In this document: piece by piece, positions 6,067 through 12,815 of the stretch
How the letters are laid out: every line of letters begins with the position of its first letter
Position numbering within the stretch: the stretch's first letter is position 1
Origin: Glaciecola sp964643575
GTDB taxonomy: Bacteria; Pseudomonadota; Gammaproteobacteria; Enterobacterales; Alteromonadaceae
Length of the DNA: 13,173 nt
Direction: 5' to 3'
NCBI GenBank assembly: GCA_964643575.1
Contig: CAZXTD010000121.1
Span: 1-13,173, forward strand
Translations under genes and position numbers: made by a program
The notes under the pieces: generated by a model
The model's database searches: none
What the model was told of the DNA's origin: nothing
The model's input: the letters and a program-made list of their open reading frames with translations, nothing else

Positions 6067-7053
6067 TTACCAGTCGAAACTGCTAGCAAATTGCTCGCAG
6101 CTTTTGCCGTTGCCAACCAAACAAATATCGACAAGGTCTTGAGAAAGTTGCAATGAGGACTGAATAACTTGCTGGTGCTGCTTAGCGTTTACAAGCGCAA
6201 TGCCTTGCATTGCTTGGCGCACAGAGTCAGTGCTAACAGACGCAATGCGGGCAACAAAACGATAAAACTTTTCGGGGTCTTCATTAATAAGTTCGACACT
6301 TTCAAACCACATATTGCGGAGTTTCTCTTTAACCACCGGTGACGTATTTTCTTTACTCCATACTAAATCAAAAATTCGTCTTGGGTGAGCTCTTGAGTCA
6401 TACACTGTATGCAAATTGGGGTTGTTTAGCAGGTAAGTTGATATAGGCGGATAAGTCACACAAGCGTCAATTTGATTCTGAATAAACGCTTGTTCGCACT
6501 CAGTTTCTCTTATCTCTATCTGTTCAAAAAACTGTGAAGGCTGCTTACTTTTAAATACGAGTGACAGAATGTATTGGCCAATCCCGTTTGCTGATACGGC
6601 GATTCGCTTTCCTTTTAGTTGCTCAATATTATTAATTGATTTGTTTGCAACGATCACATCTCCACCGTTTGAATAATCCGCAATCAAAACAGGTTCAATT
6701 CTTTGATGCAAGAAACTTCCTGCTTTTGTAAATTCAAGCATAGACGAAGCGACAAAATCGACTTGCTCTCGCATATAACTGCGTCTAGCATCACCGATAT
6801 CAGTGGGTTCTATCACTTTTAGTCGTAGCCCGTTTTTATGATCTAAGCGATTTTCGAGCGCATAATAGATAGGGTAAAAGCCGTACCAACTGCCAATTAC
6901 TATGGTGACTGAGTCGTTTTTTTGTTGAGGCGCACAACTGCTCAGCAAGATTACTGACAGCGCAACACACATGTTTTTTTTTATCAACCGTGTCTTACTG
7001 AGTAAAATTTGACTTGTCTGTTTTGCTGTATTTTTTAAATAGCCAGAGCGCAA
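6067..7053 (-). CDS. NitT/TauT-type solute-binding lipoprotein, probable ligand sensor
   Basis: This is a periplasmic-binding-protein fold of the NMT1/THI5-like (NitT/TauT) group. Family features include VIGSWYGFYPIYYALEN near the N-terminus, NIEQLKGKRIAVSANG in mid-protein and a domain that counts helices toward a C-terminal Cys pair. A lipobox LLSSC places lipidated Cys40 first in the mature protein; the next residue, Ala, predicts outer-membrane sorting under the enterobacterial Lol rule. The start is TTG 7053, supported by GAAGGA six bases upstream. A second TTG at codon 23 would give a shorter, more typical signal peptide (start, then IKKNMCVALSVILLSSC) but has a poor ribosome binding site. 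No permease or ATPase gene is nearby, whereas the hybrid kinase starts five bases later, so a signalling role like LuxP-LuxQ or TorT-TorS is more likely than transport. The ligand is unknown; relatives bind small molecules such as pyrimidine precursors, sulfonates or nitrate. Confidence 0.88.
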   Translation of the reverse strand: MRSGYLKNTAKQTSQILLSKTRLIKKNMCVALSVILLSSCAPQQKNDSVTIVIGSWYGFYPIYYALENRLDHKNGLRLKVIEPTDIGDARRSYMREQVDFVASSMLEFTKAGSFLHQRIEPVLIADYSNGGDVIVANKSINNIEQLKGKRIAVSANGIGQYILSLVFKSKQPSQFFEQIEIRETECEQAFIQNQIDACVTYPPISTYLLNNPNLHTVYDSRAHPRRIFDLVWSKENTSPVVKEKLRNMWFESVELINEDPEKFYRFVARIASVSTDSVRQAMQGIALVNAKQHQQVIQSSLQLSQDLVDICLVGNGKSCEQFASSFDW

Positions 7054-7055
7054 AT

Positions 7056-7123
7056 GTATTCCTTCGTACTTTAAGAGACTGTTTCCAATTCATCTCATCT
7101 CTTAAAAGTATCGGCAGGAATAC
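7056..7123. repeat. Long imperfect inverted repeat covering the binding-protein leader
   Basis: The left arm 7056-7078 and right arm 7098-7123 are near reverse complements around a 19-base loop. GTATTCC (7056-7062) pairs with GGAATAC (7117-7123), and TACTTTAAGAGA (7067-7078) pairs with TCTCTTAAAAGTA (7098-7110) with one bulged base. A few mismatches separate the two blocks. In the minus-strand RNA the downstream arm includes the GAAGGA ribosome binding site (complement of 7060-7065) for the TTG at 7053. It may be an operator for a dimeric regulator, a translational control hairpin, or a structured end for parE mRNA; no U-run follows. Confidence 0.6.
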
Positions 7124-7134
7124 AAAATGGTTAA
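7108..7134 (-). promoter_or_regulatory. Weak sigma-28-like promoter candidate for the binding-protein/kinase unit
   Basis: On the minus strand GCCGATAC (complement of 7108-7115) matches seven of eight bases of the FliA -10 consensus. Eleven bases upstream is TTAACCAT (complement of 7127-7134), a poor match to TAAAGTTT. The -10 lies inside the inverted repeat. With the -35 so weak this is a suggestion only. Confidence 0.25.
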
Positions 7135-7137
7135 TGC

Positions 7138-9024
7138 TTAAACTTGCGCTAGGTTACCTTTGCTTTCGAGCCATGCTTTGCGGTCGGGTGAGCGCTTTTT
7201 AGATAACAACATATCCATCAGTTCTAGCATGCCCTCGGCGTCGTCGCTGGTGAGCCGCACTAGGCGCCTAGTATTAGGATCCATTGTGGTTTCGCGTAAT
7301 TGCAGCGGATTCATTTCACCGAGTCCTTTAAAGCGTTGCACATTCACTTTGCCGCGCTTTTTCTCAGCCTCAATACGGTCTAAAATGCCCTGCTTCTCAC
7401 TTTCGTCTAACGCGTAATAAACCTCTTTGCCAATATCTATTCTAAACAGTGGGGGCATGGCCACATAAACGTGCCCGGCATTAACTAAGGTTCTAAAATG
7501 TTTAACAAATAAGGCACATAAAAGCGTTGCGATGTGGAGCCCGTCGGAGTCGGCGTCTGCGAGGATACAAATTTTGCCGTAGCGCAAACCAGATAAATCA
7601 TCTGAGTCGGGGTCGATACCTAGCGCGACCGAAATGTCGTGTATTTCTTGCGAGGCAAGTACTTGAGATGAGTCAACTTCCCAGCTATTCAGTATTTTAC
7701 NNNNNNNNNNGATTGCCTGAAATTCGCGGTCTCGCGCTTGTTTAGCAGAGCCCCCTGCGGAGTCACCCTCTACTAAAAAGAGTTCTGAACGCTCGTTATC
7801 TTGACCTGAGCAGTCTGTTAATTTACCCGGCAAAGCAGGTCCAGAAGTGATTTTTTTGCGCGCCACTTTTTTGCTTTGACGAAGCCTGCGCTGTGCATTA
7901 TTAATACACATTTCAGCCAAAAGCTCAGCCACATCGGTATGCTGGTTAAGCCATAAACTAAATGCATCTTTAACAATGCCCGACACAAAAGCAGAGGCCT
8001 GACGAGATGAAAGGCGCTCTTTGGTTTGCCCTGCAAACTGCGGGTCTTGCATTTTAGTCGACAATATATAGCAGCACTTATCCCAAATATCGTCTGCCGT
8101 CATCTTAACGCCTCTAGGCATTAAATTTCTGAATTCACAAAACTCACGCATTGCATCAAGCAGGCCTTGGCGTAGTCCGTTAACATGCGTACCACCCTGA
8201 GCAGTGGGAATAAGGTTAACGTAACTCTCAGTGACCATTTCGCCGCCTTCTGGCAACCACATAACAGCCCAATCTGCAGCTTCGCCGTTACCCGAAAACG
8301 CACCAGCAAATGGTGCATCGTTTGGTAAGGTCTCGTATTCTTTTAAGCCTTGGATTAAATAGTCGCGCAGACCATCCTCGTAGCACCATTGATGAGTTTC
8401 TTTGGCTATTTTGTCTTCAAACTTAATACTTAAACCAGGACATAAAACCGCCTTTGCACGCAGTATGTGGAGCAGTTTAGCGACTGAAAACTTAGCGGTG
8501 TCAAAGTATTTAGGGTCGGGCCAAAAGTGCACTCGTGTACCCGTATTGCGTTTACCACAGGTATCAATAACGGCAAGTTCTTCGGCTTTATCGCCGTTTT
8601 CAAAGGCTATTTGATGAACCTGGCCATTGCGCCTAATGGTGACTTCTACGCGTGTCGATAAAGCATTGACCACAGAAATACCCACACCATGCAAGCCTCC
8701 CGAAAACTCATAGTTTTTATTAGAGAACTTACCGCCTGCATGCAGCTTAGTCATGATGAGTTCAACACCGCTCATGCCTTCTTCAGCATGAATATCGACG
8801 GGCATTCCGCGGCCATCATCAAACACTTCGAGTGATTGGTCTGGATGCAATACCACTTTGATATTGTTGGCATGACCCGCTAAAGCCTCATCGATACTAT
8901 TGTCGATAACTTCTTGGCTCAAGTGGTTTGGCCGAGTGGTATCGGTATACATACCAGGACGACGTTTTACGGGCTCTAGGCCGTTGAGGACTTCAATGGC
9001 ATCAGAATTGTATTGCTCAGACAT
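7138..9024 (-). CDS. parE: DNA topoisomerase IV subunit B
   Basis: ParE is the ATPase half of topoisomerase IV, which with ParC decatenates daughter chromosomes. The GHKL ATPase domain shows EVIDNSIDEALAG (Asn42, Glu46), DDGRGMPVD (69-77) and GGLHGVGISVVNALS (109-123). The transducer carries the QTKERLSSRQAS loop (333-344). The TOPRIM domain has EGDSAGG from Glu419 and the DADSDG metal site. The C-terminus has QRFKGLGEMNP and LRETTMDPNTRRL. It matches E. coli ParE (630 residues) rather than GyrB, with no GyrB-type insertion. A ten-N gap interrupts QAI-KILN; the usual MPLxG there implies 13 missing bases, giving 629 residues. The ATG at 9024 has a modest GAGAA ribosome binding site. It ends the adpP-yqiB-yqiA-parE series; parC is not downstream in this window. 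Confidence 0.97.
   Translation of the reverse strand: MSEQYNSDAIEVLNGLEPVKRRPGMYTDTTRPNHLSQEVIDNSIDEALAGHANNIKVVLHPDQSLEVFDDGRGMPVDIHAEEGMSGVELIMTKLHAGGKFSNKNYEFSGGLHGVGISVVNALSTRVEVTIRRNGQVHQIAFENGDKAEELAVIDTCGKRNTGTRVHFWPDPKYFDTAKFSVAKLLHILRAKAVLCPGLSIKFEDKIAKETHQWCYEDGLRDYLIQGLKEYETLPNDAPFAGAFSGNGEAADWAVMWLPEGGEMVTESYVNLIPTAQGGTHVNGLRQGLLDAMREFCEFRNLMPRGVKMTADDIWDKCCYILSTKMQDPQFAGQTKERLSSRQASAFVSGIVKDAFSLWLNQHTDVAELLAEMCINNAQRRLRQSKKVARKKITSGPALPGKLTDCSGQDNERSELFLVEGDSAGGSAKQARDREFQAIXXXXKILNSWEVDSSQVLASQEIHDISVALGIDPDSDDLSGLRYGKICILADADSDGLHIATLLCALFVKHFRTLVNAGHVYVAMPPLFRIDIGKEVYYALDESEKQGILDRIEAEKKRGKVNVQRFKGLGEMNPLQLRETTMDPNTRRLVRLTSDDAEGMLELMDMLLSKKRSPDRKAWLESKGNLAQV
7701..7710. other. 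Assembly gap of ten N inside parE
   Basis: Ten N replace the conserved MPLxG block between QAI and KILN in the TOPRIM domain. The flanking codons (ATC before, GTAAA after) need 13 bases to restore the family sequence, and 10 and 13 leave the same frame, so the translation reads through. This area is part of the quinolone-response region of ParE, so that genotype is incomplete here. Confidence 0.95.
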
Positions 9025-9036
9025 TATATTTTCTCG

Positions 9037-9063
9037 ACATCAAATGATGTGGCTTTTTAGCCA
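9037..9063. repeat. Two adjacent small palindromes just upstream of parE
   Basis: ACATCAAATGATGT (9037-9050) is a six-base-arm palindrome around AA. TGGCTTTTTAGCCA (9050-9063) is a five-base-arm hairpin around TTTT and shares one base with it. Both lie 12-40 bases before the parE ATG in its mRNA leader. They may tune translation or stability, but short palindromes like these can occur by chance. Confidence 0.3.
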
Positions 9064-9217
9064 ATTTATTGCGTTAAAATCACAACTGCTCGTAAGGCGC
9101 TTTGCTTCTTGTTAAAAGCATCGAGCGGCAGACAAAACGCTTTGTTATTATCACGAATGTAAGGTACCTGTATATAAATCCAATAGTAGCAATCTACATT
9201 AGGCAGCGCAAACCGTC

Positions 9218-9787
9218 TTAACGTAAAAATTTAAAAATATCTGGCAAGTGTGTTTGATAATCAACAAAGCTATGGTCGCCGCCCTGCTCTATTAATAGTT
9301 TTGCATTTTGATACTTATTAGCAGCAAGTCTGTAATCGAGGGTTTCGTCACCCGTTTGCAGCATAACGAAGTAGCGCCCTGGGTCTTTCAATTTTTTAGT
9401 ATCAATGCGTCTGAGAGTATCAATATGATGATGAGTGAGGTAAAAGCGCTCTTGCGTATTGGGGTTAATATGTGCGCCTAAATAGTTTTCGAACAAATGA
9501 TATGGTTCTACAGCAGGATTCACTAAAACCCCCTTACCGCCATACTTTTCAACACAGTAGCTGGTTAAATACCCGCCCATTGAACTACCAATAAATGCTA
9601 AGTTGTATGTAGGCAACGTTGAGACCAATGCATCAACAATAGCGACCGCTTTATTAATGTCACCGGGCAGCTGGGGCATATGCAAATTGATCGATGGAAA
9701 GTGCTTTTTCAAATATTGCGCAGTTTGTTGGGCTTTAACTGATTGGGGGCTAGATAAAAATCCGTGCAGATAAACAAGATGTTGCAT
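9218..9787 (-). CDS. yqiA: YqiA-type alpha/beta-hydrolase esterase
   Basis: A cytoplasmic serine esterase of the UPF0227/YqiA family; the E. coli protein hydrolyses short acyl esters, with an unknown natural substrate. The N-terminus MQHLVYLHGFLSSPQS gives the oxyanion-hole HGF motif. The nucleophile elbow is GSSMGG with Ser69. The acid lies in TGDETLDYR (147-151), and the catalytic His172 is in GGDHSF. The length of 189 residues fits the family (E. coli 193). No signal peptide is present. The ATG at 9787 follows AAGGAAATAGAG. It is 54 bases after yqiB and 193 bases before parE, the same order as in E. coli except that cpdA, usually just upstream, is absent. Confidence 0.93.
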   Translation of the reverse strand: MQHLVYLHGFLSSPQSVKAQQTAQYLKKHFPSINLHMPQLPGDINKAVAIVDALVSTLPTYNLAFIGSSMGGYLTSYCVEKYGGKGVLVNPAVEPYHLFENYLGAHINPNTQERFYLTHHHIDTLRRIDTKKLKDPGRYFVMLQTGDETLDYRLAANKYQNAKLLIEQGGDHSFVDYQTHLPDIFKFLR

Positions 9788-9841
9788 TGAGGCTCTATTT
9801 CCTTAACTAAGTTCCTTTGAGTAGCAGTAGCGTCAAAAAAG

Positions 9842-10267
9842 TTAATTGATACTGCTTGTTACACGCTGAGTGAGACAAAAATGCAACCATTCAGCCAAAA
9901 ATACATTCACCATAAACTTTTCGTTTCGTTGGTGCATGTTTAAATTGGGGTATTCGTATACTGGTTTCAATTGCGAGGTGCGCTGGGCGATGAGCACTTC
10001 GGCCACTTTTGCGTCGTGATATAAGCGTATCGTCATTTTAGGGCGCAAAAAAGCGGGGGTATTAGCACTAATTTGAAGCATTTCAAGCGTGCTTGTATAA
10101 CGGCTTGAGTCAACAATTTTAATTTTGTATTTAAGCTGTGGATTGACTTCAAAGTCATAGCTCAAATCCACACTATCGCAGTCAGGCAATAGTTTGAGCA
10201 TGCATACGTAGTTGTTTTCGCAAGTCGCCAATATACTCGGTAAATGAGGTACATATTTTTTTTGCAA
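9842..10267 (-). CDS. yqiB: DUF1249 protein YqiB, TTG start
   Basis: The family is widely conserved beside adpP and cpdA in gammaproteobacteria and has no proven biochemical function. Matching blocks are KIKIVDSSRYTSTLEM, the signature MTIRLYHDAKVAEVL, and YPNLNMHQRNEKFMVNVFLA plus EWLHFCL. It is soluble and cytoplasmic. The frame stays open to a TTG at 10303, but I place the start at TTG 10267. AGGAGG (complement of 10277-10282) lies nine bases upstream, and the product MQKKYVPHLPSILATCENNY aligns end to end with E. coli YqiB, giving 141 residues (E. coli 140). An ATG two bases after AGGAGG is out of frame and too close. A run of eight A follows the start. The gene is 60 bases downstream of adpP. 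Confidence 0.92.
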   Translation of the reverse strand: MQKKYVPHLPSILATCENNYVCMLKLLPDCDSVDLSYDFEVNPQLKYKIKIVDSSRYTSTLEMLQISANTPAFLRPKMTIRLYHDAKVAEVLIAQRTSQLKPVYEYPNLNMHQRNEKFMVNVFLAEWLHFCLTQRVTSSIN

Positions 10268-10276
10268 AAGCCATGA

Positions 10277-10282
10277 CCTCCT
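10277..10282 (-). promoter_or_regulatory. Strong ribosome binding site that sets the yqiB start
   Basis: A perfect AGGAGG on the minus strand stands nine bases before the TTG at 10267. It lies inside the open frame that extends to 10303, so it argues against the longer start and for a strong ribosome binding site paired with a weak start codon. Confidence 0.75.
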
Positions 10283-10327
10283 GAGTCTGTTGTAAATTTG
10301 CAATAGGTGAATATCTAAGTAAGGAGC

Positions 10328-10951
10328 TTATAATTCTGCTTTAATTTTCCATGCTTGACGAATCTTTGCTTTATTTAACAATAGCCATTGTAAAGCAATA
10401 ATGGCAGTGCTGTTGTCTATTTTGCCTTGTTCAAGCCATTTTTCAGCTTCATCTAAACCAAGCCTGAATACTCTTATATCTTCGGCCTCGTGTTCTAAAC
10501 CATGAATACCTTTTGCGGTACTAGCATCCACCTGCGCAATGTATAAGTAAATACGTTCAGTCGTTCCGCCTGGGCTGGTCAAGTAAGAACATATCGGGGT
10601 TAAATTTTGTAATTCAATGCCAGCTTCTTCGGCGGCTTCTCTATGGCAAACATCTTCAATGGACTCGCCTGGGTCAATGATGCCCGCGACCACTTCAATT
10701 AACCAACAGTTGTCATTGGTTTCTATTGCCGGAAACCGCACTTGTTCTAATAAAACAAGTTCGTCTCGCTCGGGGTCGTAAGGCAAAACGGCTGCTGCAT
10801 GGCCGCGCTCAAACACTTCTCGTGAAACCACCTTACTTTGGCCGCCGTCAAATAGTTTGTGGGTAAATAAATAACGATTGAGTTTAAAGAATCCGTCGTA
10901 GAGGCTTTCTTTCTTAATTAAAGTCACATCTTCTTTGGTAAATTTTGCCAT
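10328..10951 (-). CDS. adpP: ADP-ribose pyrophosphatase (Nudix hydrolase)
   Basis: The enzyme (also nudF) cleaves ADP-ribose to AMP and ribose 5-phosphate. The full Nudix box GX5EX7REUXEEXGU is present: Gly90, Glu96, then REAAEEAGI ending at Ile112. FERGHAAAVLPYDP upstream and SPGGTTERIYLY downstream are typical of the AdpP subfamily. The C-terminus GKIDNSTAIIALQWLLL also matches E. coli. I choose ATG 10951 (207 residues; E. coli 209), with GGACGAG a few bases upstream. An in-frame TTG at 10966 would add five residues without support. It is the first gene of the adpP-yqiB-yqiA-parE series and divergent from tolC, with about 180 bp between. Confidence 0.95.
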   Translation of the reverse strand: MAKFTKEDVTLIKKESLYDGFFKLNRYLFTHKLFDGGQSKVVSREVFERGHAAAVLPYDPERDELVLLEQVRFPAIETNDNCWLIEVVAGIIDPGESIEDVCHREAAEEAGIELQNLTPICSYLTSPGGTTERIYLYIAQVDASTAKGIHGLEHEAEDIRVFRLGLDEAEKWLEQGKIDNSTAIIALQWLLLNKAKIRQAWKIKAEL

Positions 10952-11003
10952 GTAGCACTCGTCCAATTTATTTTTTTCTTGATTAACATAACTTTAATCT
11001 GCA

Positions 11004-11039
11004 CAAACCTTACATTCTGTTACACTTAAACAAGGTTTG
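11004..11039. promoter_or_regulatory. Inverted repeat between adpP and tolC, possible operator
   Basis: CAAACCTT (11004-11011) and AAGGTTTG (11032-11039) are perfect eight-base inverted arms separated by 20 bases. They sit in the middle of the divergent control region. A dimeric regulator could bind here and act on either gene. No known consensus is recognised. Confidence 0.35.
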
Positions 11040-11100
11040 ATACAAGCAATAGTTACATAAACTACCTTGATTATCATATATTAACTACCACATCAGCGTT

Positions 11101-11106
11101 TATAAT
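11101..11106 (+). promoter_or_regulatory. Candidate -10 element of the tolC promoter
   Basis: A perfect TATAAT lies 25 bases before the tolC ATG at 11132, giving a leader of roughly 18 bases. No good TTGACA-like -35 is found at 16-18 bases upstream (sequence there is ATATTAACT), so the promoter may depend on an activator or the match may be chance in AT-rich DNA. Confidence 0.4.
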
Positions 11107-11131
11107 TTTGAATATCGTAGAGCAATTATTA

Positions 11132-12475
11132 ATGAAGAAAACACTTGTATCCCTTTTTATCGGCTTAACATTATCTAGTACAGTGCTTGCCGACGACCTT
11201 GCTACCGTATTTCAGCTAGCGCAAGCTAACGACCCGGTTATTAATCGTGCAAAAGCACAAAAAGAAGCGGCATACACTGGTATTGATATCAGCAGAGCAA
11301 ATCTGTTGCCACAAATTTCTGGCTCAATCAGCTATACGGACAGCTCTCGCGATACCTTGTTTGGTACACAAATAGCATCAATTGATAGTACGACACTAAA
11401 CTATGGCATAGACTTGAGAATGTCGCTATACGACCACTCCAATTGGATTGGCATGGACCGCGCCGAGTTAGTAGCGCAGCAGAGCGACGCAAATTTAGGT
11501 GCTACCTTACAAGCATTAATGTTTAGAACAGTTAACGCTTATTTAGCCGTGCTCAGAGAACAAGATAGTGTTGAGTTTGTAAAAGCTGAATTACGCGCTA
11601 TTGAGCGCCAGCTAGAACAAACTAAACAACGCTTTGAAGTGGGTCTAACTGCAATTACTGACGTTCACGAAGCGCAAGCGAACTTCGATAACACTGTGGC
11701 TCGCCAGATCCGTGCTGAAAACCTTTACGAACTTCGTTTAGAAGAATTACGTGAAATAACTGGCAAATATCACGACCGCATAGAAATACTCGATACCGAT
11801 ATGTTCAGTGCCGCACAACCATCTCCAGCAACGGTAAATGAATGGTTGGATATTGCCAAAGACTCAAACCTCGATTTACTCGTGCAGCGTTTTGGACGCG
11901 ATTTGGCCAAGGAAGATATTGATATTGCACAATCGGGGCGATATCCAACTGCAGGTTTAAGCGCAAGTTACGGTCGAACCAAAAACGAACAAACGTTTAA
12001 TGGCGAAACGACTGAGCCACCAACGCTCGACAACCAAAGCATAACGCTAAGCGCATCAATTCCTATTTACTTAGGTGGGTCGGTGGGCGCAAACACCGAG
12101 CGTGCACGCGCAAACTATGTGGTTGCAAGCGAAAACCTTGAACTCACTTATCGTCAAACTGTACGCCAAGTTCGTTCATCTTTTAACGACGTAAAAGCGG
12201 CAATTTCAACCATTCGTGCCCTCGAGCAATCTGTTGTATCTGCTGAAAGCGCACTACAAGCAACAGAAGCTGGCTTTGATGTGGGTACACGTACCATTGT
12301 TGACGTACTTAACAGCACACGTAACTTGTTTGACGCCAGACGAAATCTTGCCGATGCACGTTATAACTTCGTTATTGCAATCGTTAGCTTAAAACAAGCT
12401 GCCGGTACCTTAACCGAAAGTGACTTGCTCGATATCAACAAAGTATTAAAGCCTGCGCCTGCAAAGCAGTCGTAA
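11132..12475 (+). CDS. tolC: Outer-membrane efflux channel TolC
   Basis: TolC trimers form the outer-membrane channel-tunnel used by RND and MFS pumps and by type I secretion. The signal peptide MKKTLVSLFIGLTLSSTVLA is followed by mature DDLATVFQLAQANDP. The two homologous halves are visible: QRFEVGLTAITDVHEAQANF in the first and GFDVGTRTIVDVLNSTRNLF in the second, each a coiled-coil segment with the family's VG-T-I-DV motif. Arg387 and Asp391 correspond to the E. coli entrance residues Arg367 and Asp371; the position of the second aspartate (Asp374) is Asn394. The SIPIYLGGSVGANTERARAN strand-helix block is typical. Length is 447 residues, without the C-terminal extension of the E. coli protein. 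A TTG at 11108 is in frame but would put eight residues before the signal peptide, so ATG 11132 is preferred. Its ribosome binding site is weak. Confidence 0.96.
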   Translation: MKKTLVSLFIGLTLSSTVLADDLATVFQLAQANDPVINRAKAQKEAAYTGIDISRANLLPQISGSISYTDSSRDTLFGTQIASIDSTTLNYGIDLRMSLYDHSNWIGMDRAELVAQQSDANLGATLQALMFRTVNAYLAVLREQDSVEFVKAELRAIERQLEQTKQRFEVGLTAITDVHEAQANFDNTVARQIRAENLYELRLEELREITGKYHDRIEILDTDMFSAAQPSPATVNEWLDIAKDSNLDLLVQRFGRDLAKEDIDIAQSGRYPTAGLSASYGRTKNEQTFNGETTEPPTLDNQSITLSASIPIYLGGSVGANTERARANYVVASENLELTYRQTVRQVRSSFNDVKAAISTIRALEQSVVSAESALQATEAGFDVGTRTIVDVLNSTRNLFDARRNLADARYNFVIAIVSLKQAAGTLTESDLLDINKVLKPAPAKQS

Positions 12476-12493
12476 ACGTATAATAAAAATTCG

Positions 12494-12523
12494 AAAACGC
12501 GCTCCATCAAGCGCGTTTTTTTT
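12494..12523 (+). terminator. Intrinsic terminator of tolC
   Basis: AAAACGCGCT (12494-12503) and AGCGCGTTTT (12510-12519) form a perfect ten-base stem around CCATCA, with a run of eight T from 12516 to 12523. It lies 19 bases after the tolC stop. The GC-rich core and T-run make this a textbook Rho-independent terminator. Confidence 0.95.
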
Positions 12524-12815
12524 CGCCCTTAATTTGATTCTCACCTGTAATATTTGACCGATTCGATAGACCTTAAGCCAGTATCCGAAGCATATATTTT
12601 TGCTTGTGATAGAAACGTTATACTTTCTTTAAGATTCGCCTATACAACTGTTTTTAAAAGATATTAATCGTGATAAACCCACATTTCATGCAGTTTTGTC
12701 AATGGCTCAAAAACTAAGCATTCAAAAATACACTATGCTGTGCGCGCAGGTGTGAATTTGTCGCAGTTGTAATAAAAATAATGTTTATGTTGAAACTCCC
12801 TACAAGGAAAAGGAA
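12524..12815. other. Gene-free region before the spondin-domain gene
   Basis: No convincing coding frame or RNA gene is seen in these about 290 AT-rich bases. Candidate promoter boxes (TTGTCA at 12696, TATACT at 12619, TATGCT at 12735) do not pair at proper spacing, so the promoter for the next gene cannot be placed with confidence. A six-base inverted repeat AGTTTT (12692-12697)/AAAACT (12710-12715) is weak. Confidence 0.5.

Noticed and set aside
7818..8318. Minus-strand open frames inside parE in another frame
   Set aside because: They overlap the strongly conserved ParE transducer in a shifted frame and resemble nothing.
9156..9183. TTGGAT-16-TACATT as a minus-strand promoter for parE
   Set aside because: Only three of six -35 and four of six -10 bases match; common by chance in AT-rich DNA.
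11108..11131. TTG start eight codons upstream in tolC
   Set aside because: It would put MNIVEQLL in front of a standard signal peptide; ATG 11132 gives the usual MKK start.
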